Counted from the first letter of the stretch, positions 28,168 through 41,700 are shown. The stretch is DNA of 64,000 nt from Larus michahellis (GCF_964199755.1 NC_133896.1:91930215-91994214); one strand, 5' to 3'. Notes: generated by a model from the letters alone, not told the origin. Numbers and translations: made by a program.

Positions 28168-28173
28168 TTTAAT
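28168..28173 (-). terminator. Candidate polyadenylation signal for the natriuretic peptide gene
   Basis: ATTAAA on the coding strand about 500 bases after the stop of the CNP-type gene; it is the first plausible hexamer downstream. No independent support. Confidence 0.35.
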
Positions 28174-28674
28174 TAGCACGCGAGTCCTCAAGCACGGAGA
28201 GGAGGGAGGGGGCTGCCGGCGGAGCAGGGGTCCTGCAGCTGAGGGGCAGCCGTGGAGCCGGGCAGCTCCTCCTTGTTACCACCGCGCTGCTTCCCCGCTG
28301 CCTCTCCCCTTCAGAGCAGGAGCTTCAGGACTTTGGCCGCTGTCGTGCTGTGCTGCTTCCCAAGCCGGTGCTGCGGCGCCTGGGTCTCCTCTGGCTGCGG
28401 AGAAGCGGGGTGGTGAGCCGCCCAGCGGTGTGTGTCCCGCCTGTTCCTGCGCCCCAGCCAGGCCCCCAGCACATCCCTGGTAGCACGGGTGGTCCCGCGT
28501 CCCAGACTTCGCCCCTGCTGCAGGCAAGGGTGACCCCACATCCTGCCCCACTGCCCCCATCCCCTCGCTCCTGGTCCTCCCTGCCATCCGTGCTCTCAGG
28601 TCTCCCCTTACTTCTTCCCTGCCCCTTGTTCGAGCCCTCACTGCTGGCCCTCTCACCTTGGAGCCCCTCCTAGG

Positions 28675-30511
28675 CTAACACCCCAAACCACTGAAGGTCC
28701 CGATCCTGTCCAGTTTCAGCCCAAAGCAGCCCCTGGGCACAGCCTTCCAGGCCCAATCTCCAGGCAGTGCCCACTTGCGACTGGCGAGGGTCTTGCGCCA
28801 GAGAGAGGGACGGGCAGCTCTAGCCCCAGACGGGAGGAAGGGGAGGGTGGAGGAGAGAAACTGAGGGCCAAAGCTGGACCCCTCCTTTGTGTCCTCTTCG
28901 GCTGGCGTGGACTCAGGCTCCAGGGGCAGCAACTGGGAAAGGAGCATCTGGGATAAACAGAGAGGAGAGGGGGGAGTGAGAGCGGAGCTGCCTGTGTTCC
29001 TGGCGATAAGCCTTGTACCCCACCGCCCGCACCTTCCTGAGGGCTCAGGCAGGACATAAAATGGTGCCTGCACACAGGCGCTGTGCCTGTGACATTGCAT
29101 CCAGACGCTGGGAAGGGCTACACCAGCAGCTCCTGCAGGCTGAAATGATTTTGCTGCCCAGAAGAGCAGGCGGGCAGCTGCTGTGAGCCTCTGCCTGTGT
29201 GCAGATTGCCCTGCTCTTGTCAAACCGCGCCCCCCACCTCCATGCTTGGAAGGTAAGAGGCTTCAGTCCTTGCTCCTTTTGCTGATGCGGAGCACCTCCG
29301 TGTGCTCAAGCTGCTGTGCGGCATTTCTTTTTTTTCCAGAGGGCTGGTGGGGAGGATGGACCTGCCCCAAATACCTGCTGCTATGAAGGGGATGCAGGAG
29401 CAGAGCAGGTGTGAGGAATGGGGACTCCTCATCTGCTGGGAATGCTCTAGGTTATCTGTGGAGGCAGCGACACGCTGATTGTACCCCCCGGCACTGCCGG
29501 CAGCCTCCAGCTGTAGGGAGACAAGGGTTGGGAAGTACATTGGGCGCAGTGGAGGCATGGGCATGGCTGCCCAGGGAAGCAGCCTGCGGTAGCTGTTCCA
29601 CATCTGTCCCTCACGTGGATGCTGAGCTAAGGCTGAGGATGCCTTTGTGCAGCTCTTTTTGGTAGCGAGTTAATTGAAGCGGACACAGGCATCTTCAGTG
29701 AGGAGTGAAAGCGGTGAGTCATAGCAGGATGAGTCTTGTGATTGTAGTTCACGTCCTAACTACTTCCCTGTAACTTTCCCAGGGTGACGTGAAGGCAAGG
29801 TGTTGGGCCTCAGGTTAGGGTTTGGGTAAGAGGAAGCTGGGTAGATTTGAAAGCCAAAAGTGTTACTGCTGTAATTGCAGAGGATAAAAGATTCGCTTAA
29901 GTGAAGAAGCTGGCATCCTGACAGGGGCTCTTGGCCTTAAAGAGGGGCTACTGGGGGGTAGTATTGAGCTTAGGAGTGAAAATCCTGGCCTAACAGGATG
30001 CTTCTTCCCCCTGAAATGTCAGAACCAGGCATGATGAGGAACATGACCGTTAATTTCTGGTGGCTGCTGACACAGGGCAGAGTTAGACAGGACCAGTCTC
30101 TTTATCGTTAAAAGCCTCTGCGGGCAACATGGGGAGTCCCACAGGCAGCCTGCCCCAGGCCAGACAGCACTAAAAAGCATTTGTTCTGTCTGCCATCCGG
30201 TAATGCTGGTGCTCCTTAGGAGCTGGGTTATAAAGATGCAGCCGCTCTAGAGCCGAGGCTGTTGGACCGAATGGGAGGGAGCAGTGAGAATAGACAGCAG
30301 CCTCCTGTAGCTGGAATTTTGGACCCCGCCTCATTCCAGGTTCACACACGACCTCCCCAAATTGCCCCTCCACTCCTGAAACCACCCTCAGCTCTCTCCC
30401 AGTCCCTCCTACCTGTAGCCTCTGTCCTGGCAAGGACACAGTCTGAACGCTGGCAGAGAGCAGAACTAAGAGGAGGAGAAGCGAGCAAGGCCACGACTGG
30501 AGTCCCAGCAT
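28675..30511 (-). CDS. C-type natriuretic peptide precursor (NPPC-family paralogue)
   Basis: Secreted hormone precursor; C-type natriuretic peptides act on guanylyl-cyclase-coupled receptors (NPR-B). Two coding exons: 30413-30511 (33 codons) and 28675-28947 (90 codons plus TAG), joined in phase 0 by GTAGGA and TTATCCCAG. The precursor is 123 aa; human NPPC is 126. Residues 1-24 form a signal peptide (hydrophobic core CSLLLLLVLLSA). An acidic pro-segment follows (PLEPESTPAEED). A possible furin-type site RAAR is at 76-79 and basic pairs at 84-85 and 90-91. The C-terminal 17-residue disulphide ring CFGLKLDRIGTFSGLGC is at 107-123 with no residue after the last Cys, the mark of the C type. The ring has Thr-Phe where human CNP has Ser-Met. 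Whether it is the CNP-1 or another non-mammalian paralogue is not settled here; the symbol is left blank for that reason. Confidence 0.92.
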
Positions 30512-30594
30512 CTTCTTCTTAACCCAGGGCTTGTGGGAGGCGAGGCAGGACCTGCAGCATCCGTGTCAGATGTAGTCCCTAGTCCTTCTTTGCC

Positions 30595-30600
30595 TTTATA
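30595..30600 (-). promoter_or_regulatory. TATA box of the natriuretic peptide gene
   Basis: TATAAA on the coding strand (context AAAGCTATAAAGGCAAAG) lies about 84 bases before the ATG at 30,511, which predicts a start near 30,568 and a short 5' UTR. A TATA box suits a regulated, tissue-restricted hormone gene, in contrast to the CpG-island promoter of NCAPD2 and MRPL51. Confidence 0.75.
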
Positions 30601-30609
30601 GCTTTGGTT

Positions 30610-33600
30610 CTGGCAGGCGCCTGGCCCCCAGCTCTCTGCTCAACTACCCCCCGGAGCTCCTCAACCTTTCAGCCCTTTTGTCCAGGGTGATATATTTCAG
30701 GGTGAGCTCAGCAAGACCCCTTCCTCTAAAGAAAAAAGGCACAAAGGTGTTTACTGAGTGTCTGGGAAGACAAATGTGAGTTGAGCTGCTGCTGGCCAGG
30801 ACCTGGAGGTATCTGTCAGGGTCAGGAACAGGGTGACACTTTGAAACACGTCCCAGAGGAGGATATTGAAGGTTGCATTGTATAGTGATATTGAACATAC
30901 TCCTCATAGGCAGAGTGCTGTTAATCCTATTTCTCTAATGAGCGTAAGCATGAACAATAGCTCAACTAGTGGTGGGCGCACCGCTGGCTGCACAGAGCTG
31001 ATATAAATTCATTTTTATGAATTTCATTTTTAATATTTATATCTTAGTGAGCTGGTCAGCCTGGGAATGAAGTGCTCTTGCTGCAGAAGGTGTATGAATT
31101 CCAGCACTAACTCTACGGGATTTGCAGCGGTGACAGGGAGCATGGGTCTAGTACTAGCAGGTGTATAACTTGCAGGCTGGTTGTCCTGAGTCACCATCTG
31201 GAGGGCTGGGCTGAGTTTCCAGAGGAACCAGCGCAGAAGAGAGCTCGTCGAGGCTCAGCTTGCACTTTCTCAAGCTCAGGCGCACAATGGAAGAGGGACG
31301 GCGAAGAGCAGATTCCTGCCTCCTAAATCTTCTGGCCATTAGTTCCCCCTCCTTTGTTTACCTCTCCCATTTTACTGTAGTTTCTCACCAGTTGAACAAG
31401 GCAATGAGGTCACTGTTTGGAGATCAGGGTGCAGAAGTCAGTCTGGGTGTGAAGACAGAAACTAATCAGGAAAGTTTGTCAGGGGAGAAGAATGGGGGGG
31501 GACTGTACCCCAGTACAGGGTTAGTAGTGGGTGTGCTGCATGAGTTTAGCAACACCTTAAACTCCCCTTTCTTCAGTACTGTTGCACAAAGCAATTGGGT
31601 CAAAACTTGACAGGCAGTGTTCTGCTGCCTGCTTTTGTTTATTTTATTTTAAGGAAAGAAAAAAATTAGAAAAAAAAAGTCTTTTGCAGAGATAACAAAT
31701 GTCACGGTTCAGATATTTGCCCTGTCTTTCTTTCCCTTCTTCCCTCTCTTCCTTCCCAGCATTTTGCACTTGCAGACGCAGATTTGTGCGTCCCTTTCTT
31801 CCCTGCCCAAGGAGCCAGAAAGTTTTACATCCAGTCCACGAAAAGTGAGCGTGGGGCTTCAGTCTGGAGCGCTGATGCTGGAAGCAGGAGAGACTTTGTA
31901 CAGCTGGGGGCATCCAAGTATGTTAGTGTCACCTGATATCTGTGACCTGTGGGTAGTGCTAGTTCCAGAGCAAGGCTCTGGTGACCCTGTCTGGCAGTCC
32001 ACTGTCACCCCTCGCCTGGGCCAGGTGTCTGGGGCATGCCGGCAAACAGAGGGACTCCCTAGATCCTGGCTAACAGCCTCCACCAAGACATTTCGTGGGG
32101 AACAGGATTACTTTCATACCAGCCTTTTAAACTACAAAGCACGGGTGACTGCTGGAGAGCCACGGGACGCGCTGTTCACGTGGGCATCCATGCAGGGTGC
32201 ACACATGGGTGCACACAGCCTCCCCTCTGTGTGCTGGATGGGGTAGGGTATGGATGGAGCTTTGCGGTGAGAAAGTCTCAGAGGGGTGGGAAAGAGAGGA
32301 AGGAGGATGGGAAGAGAGCACGTGTTCATCCCACATGCAGTATGTCTCAGAGGATGTTGTTCCGTACTTCCTAGTCACATTTGACCATCCAGAAGCAGCT
32401 GAGTCAGTCTGCTAGAGCATTCACGCTCCCGGCAAGACAGCCGCAGGCAGATGCATCTCAGGTTGAACGCACAGGTTCCAGGAGTCAGCTCTTTCCTGAG
32501 CAAAAGGTAAGTACAAAAGCAACAACGCTTTGGTTTTGATACAAAATATAGCGGTGGTTTGATCTGGCATCCCTTGAATGTGGTGTCCCCCAGACTGCAT
32601 AGAAGAATGCCAGAAATGTGTTTGCAATTGCTCCAAATTCCAGCCCACTCGCACGCAGACTGAGCCCTGCAGGGATGGACAGGCTCTGAGCTCTCAAGTG
32701 ACGAGTCCTCTCCTTGGGTCCAGCAAAAGCTGGGGCTAGCAAGAGGGAAGGAGTCATCACTGTCCCATACCAAGCAACAAACTTTGGAGACTGTAGAAAA
32801 TTAGCAAATTTTCTTGCAAATCCAGCAAATCCTGGATAAATTGCAGGTGCTTGATGACTCAGGTGCCGTGAAGCTGCAGCTGCTCTGTGTCCCAGATCCT
32901 TGCTGGGACTGCAGTAGAACTGAATAGTTGCTCTGACATGTTCTGGCAATGACTGTGAAGTGAAAAGGCTTTGGCAGACAACGGGTCCCCAATTGCCCCA
33001 GTTTTCTCAGACTCAAATAGGTTATTGTCCTTCTTTCCTCTCTGGCACTAACAAGTTTCCTCCATAAAACCCCTTCCCCCTCTGATGATGGGCCACTGAT
33101 TCTAGAGCTTGCGAGACCACCAGAAAAGTGGTCTCCTGCTGAATCACAATCAGTCTTTTGCAAACACTTGCTTAAAAAGGAAAGGAGCAGAGCAACTGGA
33201 GAGTGAGAGGACTAGGAACTGGGTGAAGTACCCTGGGGGAACGCCCCTTGGCCCACGGTGATGGAAAGGGCTGATGGATTACTGCAGGCTCTAGAAGGAA
33301 GGAAAACAGTCATGTCATTCCACTAGTACCATGTGTAGGAGTTTGGAGCTCACCATGGTCAGGAGTCCCTCAGAGAATGGAAACACCACTGATCTTGGCA
33401 CAAAGTAATCCCACTGCCTCAGAAGCAAGGGAGTGGGATTACTCCTTCAGTAGCAATTCCTGGTCATTGTGGCGGCCAGCAAAATAGCTGCTTGGGAGGA
33501 ACAGAAGGGCAGCAACCGTCTGCTTAAGGCAGCAGCCACTGTGTAGCGGATCAAACCCCTCTTGGTTTTTGCTTCATCTTTCTGCAGGACTTCCTCTGTC

Positions 33601-35700
33601 CATGACACAGGATTGCCAATTCCTCCAATGCCAGGAGAGACCAGTGAGGAGAGGGGGATGCTCTGCCTGAAGAGCCTGCAGAAAGGGACCAGCAGGAGCT
33701 CCCGCTCACTGACCTTCCACTCTCGCTTGACCAGGCAGTGCTGTGCCCAGGAAAGAGCAAAAGATGAACTGCAAAGCAGTGAGGGTGCCACCATGTCAGC
33801 CCAGTCATTGACTGCCAAACCCTCCTTCCATCTCAGAAAGCCAGCTGTGCGACTCTCCGGAAGGAAAAAGCGTTTAACCACTTGTAGTGGAAAAGCATGC
33901 CCTGATGGTAAGCCAATGCGTAGGCAGTTTTATGGCCACCTTGCTTCCTCTATCCACCCATTCATATCTCCCTCACTGCAGTACTGTCAACATATTATCT
34001 CATATATACACAAGATTTATTGCATGGACTCATAAAGCCTTGAGCCTGGGTAGAAATCCATATATGCTGTCCTTTCTCTTTCATTCCCATTTATGAGTGA
34101 CGTACCCTGTGTGTGGTTGTGGGGAAATTACATACAGTATGCACAACTATGCGTCATATTTACTATTAATGCTGTAGCTGCTGCCTCTGCCAGTGAAGTA
34201 GCCTTCACTGAGAATTTTATCAGGGAGGACAGGAGAAAGGGACAATATTGCTGTAGCTTTCTGATCTTTCTATTTCACGTGATTGTTCGGTTCTTACTGG
34301 CGTGCTCTGGAGTTGGGGAGGGTATCTATATTGGTACCTGGCTATTACATTAGTGGGGGCAAGGCAGCAGATCTTTCCACTGAGGCATCATGTGATGTTT
34401 GGTCCACACGTCCCAGCCCAGTAAATATACCTGTCACCCCATCATTCCTTCCTCTACTTGTTTCTACAAGCATCTAACATGTTTATGTCCATTCAGCTAT
34501 TGGCATTAAAAAAACGTATTCCCAGGTCAATGCAAAGTTATGCGATTTTCAATGCTTTCCTAAATTGGGATCAAAATAAGCTACAACGGTCTTTTATCGT
34601 TACTTATGCAGGCCAGAGAACTGAGCAGCAGGCTCTACTTACTGGCGAACCAAGGGTGACCACAACAACTGTAGGAATGTGGTAGAACCCGAGAGACGGA
34701 GAATGCAGAAGATCTGCAGGAACCTACCTGATAGGAGGACCCTTCCGATTCCTGCCCAGCTAGCGACTAGTCTGCTTTCTAGGCAACTGACAGGTAGGAG
34801 GAAATAATTCTGTAGTAATAGCTCTGGGACAAATGCCAACTTGCCTGTGAGACAGGAGGTTAAAGGTTGTTTATGCGATTAACACAAATTCAAATTTAGG
34901 GCACTTCATGTTCACAGGGCAGTCTAAGGAGTTGAACACTGATGTGGCATTCCTGGAAGGAAAGAGCTTAAGTGCCAGTCTTATTTGAAACATAATTGGA
35001 TTGGCAGCAAATACATTCCAAAAAGCGCAGTGAGACAACCATTGTTACAGTATACTTGGTAACTTGAGCAAATCTAAAGTTCTTATGTTTGTGGTTTTTG
35101 TTTTTGCTTTTTTAAAAAAAAAAAAAAAACAAACTTTTAAAAGTTGTATTTTTTCCTATTCACTTCACATATTCTCTGTTGAAGCACTCAGGCTATAGCC
35201 TAAGTCAGCCGTTTTCCCTCTCTCCTCACCCCCCAATCCCTCAACAACTCCTATTTGATGAGATCTGTACGAGAAAAAGATGCAGGTAACTTCTCAACGC
35301 CCTGCTGGGCTTTGCAGGGCAAGAGCTTCGAGAAGGATGAAACAGAAAAGGGCCTAAACCCAGCAAAATCGTATTAGTCCTGTGTTAAGAGAAGCTGAAC
35401 AGTGTACTTACAACCACATGAAAAAGGGAAAGAGAATGAGCATTTTGTACTCGGTGGTTAGTTTGGCTCTTCTTAGAAAGACTTTCTTCCAAACATACAT
35501 ACACATATATATATTTATTTTTTAATCAGAGCAGCTTACTTTCATCTGCAAAGCCAGTCAAAGCAGCAGCTATGTTCATCACTGCCTTTCTTTGTGGAGA
35601 TATCAAAAGACAGGATGGGAATTGCTTTAGCCTGGTGTGCAACTTCCATTTTGTCCTCAGTTAAAGCACTGCCATATTATGGTGTAATTCAGACAAGAGA
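30610..35700. other. Intergenic region between NCAPD2 3' end and the natriuretic peptide gene
   Basis: About 5 kb with no secure gene and no clear CR1 copy. It contains AT-rich stretches (31,010-31,045; 35,100-35,160, with a 16-base A run; 35,505-35,525 TATA repeats). The only open frame that looks more than random is at 33,447-33,881 on the minus strand, listed separately. Confidence 0.6.
33447..33881 (-). other. Unassigned open reading frame, possible exon of an unknown gene
   Basis: Open for 144 codons in a region of ordinary GC content; the frame begins upstream of any ATG with a GTG codon, so it is not a plain start-to-stop gene. Translation includes FLRWKEGLAVNDWADM, SWAQHCLVKREWKVSEREL and GIGGIGNPVSWTEEVLQ, ending in MTRNCY. 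I recognise no family. A possible acceptor (GGCTTACCATCAG) lies at about 33,905. The opposite strand is open over much of the same stretch, which weakens the coding case. It may be chance, an eroded gene, or a lineage-specific exon. Confidence 0.2.
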
Positions 35701-35724
35701 AGACGACTGCTGTATAAAACAAGT

Positions 35725-35730
35725 TTTATT
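35725..35730 (-). terminator. NCAPD2: NCAPD2 polyadenylation signal (AATAAA)
   Basis: AATAAA on the coding strand only about 31 bases after the NCAPD2 stop codon (35,763-35,761), giving a very short 3' UTR. No other hexamer is as close. Confidence 0.8.
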
Positions 35731-35760
35731 TTTAGTTAAAGACAGTGGCAGATGGTTCCC

Positions 35761-38700
35761 TCAGCGCAACCGGCGGGCTGAAGATCTGGTGATGGGGGTT
35801 GTTTTGGTGGGGGTTTCTTCCTCTCTTAATTCTGCCGATAGCTCTAGAGAGAGTAAAATGTGTCAGTAACCAGCACACTACTGCCTTCAACAGAGACGTA
35901 CACAGGCAACATAGGCCGTGCTCTGAAGCCCTACCCTCCTTCTGCCCTTTCCCAAAGGAACATCCCTGTGGGGCCAAATCTACAGCCTTTCTCCAGTTTC
36001 ACCTTTTGAGCGTACAGGTACAATGCCTTACCGTCCTCAGAGCTGTTCTCCTCATCACTGGAGAAGGTGATAATGGCTTTTTTGCATGGAGGACGCTTTT
36101 GGGCACGCTTAGGGTTTCGGAGATTGCGAGGCTTGGGGGTGACAAAATCTTCATCCCTGTTGACTGTGTTCAGGGGATGGCGGCATGAACCTGCCAAGAA
36201 AAAAAAACACACACACAAAAAAAGGGAAAGGTAGCAGCCATTCTGTCTGTCAGGGTGAGGAAGAGTCCCTAGGTGTCTCTGCTGGACTGCAGGATCAGGG
36301 GGAAGGCTGCAGTCTCACAAAAGGAACATACCTCCTGTTGTTTTCTGCTTGGCTGGCTCTGGCATTGGAGTTCCACTACCTTCCTGGCATGTCTCTGCTG
36401 AATCCAGCCCTCGGTTATGGGAGGCAGCCAGCTTCTGCTCCAGTTCTTCAGCCAAAGCCTGATGGAGATGTAAGGGGGGGGGAGTGAAGGGGTGGGGAAG
36501 ACAGGGGGAAAGAAGTATTACATCCATAGCAGAATTGCCATCAGGTCCTCTGATAAATTGTCGGGGCCAAGGAGTAGCCTGCTTAATACAGAGAACTGCA
36601 GGGCTTTCCAATCACTGTGTGTTAAAAGCAGTTGTTTTCCTGGCCCGGCCACTTGCCCCCCATCCTTACTTTAGTCTCAGGTTTGCCGCCTGCTCTGCGG
36701 AATCGAGCCATCACAGTTTGGAAACAACTGTAGACAGCTGGGTCTTGGAGCTTGTCTGCAAAGCAGTCAAAGTTGTCCTGCAGCTTGTGAAGGCCCCGTT
36801 CTGAGAGGGGAAGCAGAGTAAGGCAGTGGGCCAGATCCCGATATTGACGCTCAGTTCTGGGAGAGACAGAGATTGCCATTAGCTCCTATGAAGAGGGATG
36901 TGTAAGGATGAGCCAAAAACTATGGCACATGAGGATAAAGCGTATCCTGCAGGTGCTTCTGCCCGGCGGAACATGAGATTCAGGTTGTTCTGTTACACAG
37001 TGCCATGCCATACCAACCACTTCACAACCGTCACCGTATTCCCCCAGACACTGACTTAGTGTCTGTCAGAAAAACACGAGGCTTCGCTGTTAAAGAATGC
37101 AGTCATTTGTTCAAAAAGCATCCAAAGTTATTGCCAACTATGATGAATATATGCGCTCAGTGAGGTGACGTCTCTTCTTGAAGGGCCTTATTTCAACTCA
37201 ATAGTAAAAAAACCCCTGGCTGCTCATTTTTGCATGTTTGAGATAGTCTCAAGCAAAGCTTTATTTGATGTTCTCTCTCTCTCTTTCCTGGGCAGTTACA
37301 GGCCAGTTACATAAAAGAAGGCCATTTTCATTAAGACATAAAGTGAACAAATAACAACAACTGTTTCAAAGGAGGACTACATTCAAATTCCAGCAAAAGT
37401 TATCGGGAAAAAAAGGCAAAAAAAATAATAAAAATCAGCAAACTAACATCCTTAATGTAGCTCACTGTGATGGAATAGAAGGAGAAAAAGCTCGGCCAAA
37501 GCCCCTATTATTCATATATACAAAGCAGAGGGCCAGAAGTCTGTCTTGCATATACCCTCTCAGAACGCACCGTCCAAATACAGACAGATGGAGAACAAAG
37601 CTGCAGCATCCAGGTGCTTCCACATTTTAGGTCTGAATGATACTTGCATTACTGCTAGCGTGCATTAAACTGATCATCTTTCTGGTACAGAAATATTAGG
37701 ACATTTTAGTAAAGGCTTACACACATCGTTTTTAACAAATGTGGTGTGAAGAGCTCACCAGTGTTCTTGGGAGGCAATTTTGGAGAGAGGGGCCACTCTC
37801 CACTCCGGTTTAGGAAAAAATATCCAAATATTTCTGGGGAACATGCAAATCCCTGAGGCAGCTGAGCAGGTCACATGCCCAGGCACTGTGTACAAATGGC
37901 CAAGATAAACAGACACAGCTTAAACCTCAAGGGCAAAGCCACAACGATGGAAAAGGAAAACCACAGGAATGGAGGAGGTGCACCAAAATGAAGATATCAC
38001 TGAAAGTACATGAAAGAGGCAGATAAATTTCTACTATCTCATTGGGAGGGGGTGGGGGGAAGTATACTTCTGTGTCAGTGAAGTTACAGCCTGGGGAAAG
38101 GAGCAACAAACACACCCACCCCAAAACCCAGGAAGCAAAATGATATCCAAGATTCATGGGATGGGTCCTGCGCTATATACTCTGTGATCAGCACCATGAG
38201 CCAGGTATGCCCATCTTGCAGAAGAGCAGAGCAGAGGCATAAATGTATAGTGGCACAGGCTCTCAAATAAGAAAACGGAGTCCCAGGCAGAGAGTTAGCA
38301 CTGAGCAGCCCACGCACGCGGAACAAGGACGGGCCTATATCAACTAGACAGTTGAGATCACCCCAGACAGGGAGCTCCCAACTTCTCAGTTGAACGCGCC
38401 TATTTCTTAGCTGAGATGCAAGGGAACAGCCTGTGGAGAAGGACCACGAAGGTGCATAAAACCCACACACGGGATGTCTCCTTGCTCAGCTGTAATGCAG
38501 ATCTAAATTGTCACAAAACCTTTTCCCTAAGAAAGGAGGGAAGGGAGAGGGGCCGATCACAGTGTAATGAGACCTGAAGCCTTAATTTATACATATTTAT
38601 TAATGAATTTTTAGGAGGAAGATGGGGGGGGGGGGGGGAAGGAACCTAATCTAGGTTATCTCAACATTTGTCACTTTGCCACATGAAAAATATGATGGGA

Positions 38701-41700
38701 ACCTGTTACAACCACTGTATACAAGCTAGTTTCTTGTAACAATTCCCAAGAAGATGATTTGTTTGTCAGGAAAATTACGATTACAACCCACCTGGCAGTC
38801 CGGAATCGCTGACAAAGTTTCTCCACCAAGCTCTCTGTCTGTTTGTCTTTTGTAATATAGGAGAAAAGATGTCTGCAAAGAGAAAAAAAAAATGGGAAAG
38901 TTGAGAGCTCAGAGAGGAAACCTCATTTCTGCCTCCACCATGGGATGCCTGCAGCTATCCTATCCGTCTGGGAGGTCCTGCAAAAGAAAACAAGATTGCT
39001 CTGCATGACTCAGTCTTGGTTCAGAAGCTAAAAGTGTGTATAAATATATTTCAAATACTAATCACAGACCCTGTTGGGGGACAACTGCTATGACGTAACG
39101 TATAATTAGAACTGCATGTTTGTGTAATAGCACCCACCTAGGATGAAACTAAGAAATCCAGCTAAAGTAAAGACCCTTGTAGGTCTGGAGTAAGAAGTGC
39201 TAATGTCTGTGCAGGGCCTGAGGCAGGAGGGACGCTGAGGAGGCTGCAGTGTCAACTTCTGATCAGCTCCTTCCATCCAGTTTTAAGAGCATACAACACC
39301 TCCAGACAATTTCCTCACTTCACAAGTTGTGCTGGCACTAGAATGTTTGACAAGCAGACTTTGAGGGAAGTGGGGTGGCCTGCAGTATTTTTTTGTCCCC
39401 CCACTCAAAACCATTCCTGTGACTTTTTTTTCCATTATGAGTTTCCTGAAGGCGTGTTACTGTATTTTGGTTCAATGTGAAAGTGGGTGTTACTTTGCAC
39501 TACAGTGGGAACAAAGCCTAACAGAACTTAAATGCTAACCTGATCCCACATTTTTCCTAGCTTCTTGAGGAAAAGAGAGACATGGGCTTTCACACAGTTA
39601 AGTACTTCTGCATTTTGCATGATGTCCTCATCATCAAAATCACTGAGTAACTTCTATTTATTGAGTAAGAAGGTCCTGCTGGCCTCCCTTTTTCTCGTAC
39701 CAGCATTTCTGTTAACTTAAACTCAGTTAGGTTGCCACTGGCCTTGATATAACTGCTCTAAGCACATCCTTGTTCAGTTTTTGTTATGTCTACAACCACC
39801 ATGCTAAGCTTCTTTTCTCAGATACAGAAAAGAGACAGTATCATCAACAGTCCTCTCTCTGCATTTGTTCCAGCATCAATTCTTCTTTCTTTAACTTAAG
39901 TGACGAGAACCGTGGCAGCATTCCAGGCAAGGTCTCACCAGCAATACCAATGCTTCCCTATATGTAAACCAGAAAAAACTTGACTGCTAAAACAGCAAGT
40001 GGAATACATCTCTAGCTTTAGCCATAGCTTTAGAGCAGGGGTTAAACAATTTCTGAACATGCAACCTTACACTTTGTTCTGCTAATTTTCATCTCAGTTA
40101 TTACTGTAGCCCTCTCAATCTCCATGAGCTAGTCCTTTAACAGCAATACTCCCCCCTACTATCCCTATCTTTTTTACACCTCCCTATTTTTCAATTTGGC
40201 AAATATCCCTGGAGCATAATCTCCTCCTGGCCTGTGATTTTGTCCACCAGGGTTTCTGAGTTAAACCAGATCCTCTCCACAATGGAAACATTACATATAA
40301 TGCTACATGGGGAAACACTTCAGTTTCAACTACTATTCCCTTTTTTCCCTGTTTAAAGAATATGATGTGGTGTGCTAACTGATGATCAGATCTTCTTTAA
40401 AATTAATTTAGACTAATTTGATACTTGTCTACTTTATTAAATTAATACTGACTTTTCGCTTATTTGCTAGGCGGCTCCAGTTCTCTCTCTGTCTGTTTCT
40501 GGAAGTCAGAGAAGTCCATCTATAGCTGTCTTAAACAAACTTTAATGCAAGCGCTATGCATATTATTCTCTAGGTCTGTGGTAACACCTCCAGTTTGACA
40601 TTTATTAAAAACTGTACTGAAAATTCCAAAATTGTGTCCTTTTTTTGTATACATGCTGCCTTCTTGTTTCTCTGCGATGGTTTGCGTCCACCTCAGACAC
40701 TAACTTACACTTCTACATGTGCGGTCAGTAGCCACATGCTGAATTTCCCATTACTTCACATTACCCTCCTTACTGAAAGCTGAAGCAAAACATCCATATA
40801 CTTTTGCAGACATAAATTATCATCAGTCTCATCAGCTTCACTAATGGACCTTTTTTGTGCCTTCCAATTCCTACCTGTCCAAAATTCCATCCCTCTTCCT
40901 AAATCCACTGGAGTCTCATGGACAGAAAGACTAGTTGAAATAACTCACCGGACATTTTACTATTCTTCTCTTCAGCAACAGCAATACTTTTGTTTTGTCC
41001 CAACACTCCCCTCTGTAATCCACAGGGATTCACGCAACTCATAAAAAACCCTCTCATGTGGTTAGGCTTCAGATATGAGAAGAAAATTTCTGTAATTTAC
41101 CACTAAAGACATTCTTTGAGCTGCCTATGAGCAACCAATACCCTCAGATTGAAATATTTCAATGTGTCTTTATACTACGGAATCATGCTTTCTTGATAAA
41201 AAAACCACCAACAAACCACAACCAAAAAAACCCCACAAAACAACAAACAGATTAAAACCCCCTAAACCTAAATCTGTTACCTTAGCTACAGTTTTACTAA
41301 AATTGCTTACAGAAATCCAGTAGGCTACTAAAATTACACAGGTAGCCTTTAAAATCTGTTGTGTTCTCCTAATGTTGCATATTCACGTTCCCATGCATAA
41401 ACCCAACTGTATTCCTTTTCTAGAGGCAAAGTAATTTTGAATGAGCCAGTGAAAACTCTTTGTGAAGTCTCTCCTCACCCCCAACTATGTGGCTTTAGAA
41501 TCAATTCCCCTCAGCATGGCTCCATTTCAGATGCAGACTGAAAGAGTCGGATCAAGGAGAACAACTGAAAAAGCATGTTGTATATGTCACCATAGTTTCT
41601 CCTCCCTGGATCTGGCACCCCCTTTGCATGAACATAGTCCTGGTCGAAAAAGATTTCTTTAACCCCAGCATACCTCATAATAATGTGGAAGGATTCCTCC

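Noticed and set aside
31154-31339. 61-codon minus-strand frame with a basic N-terminus as a small protein gene
   Set aside because: Short, isolated, with no promoter, splice or polyadenylation context; chance is as likely.
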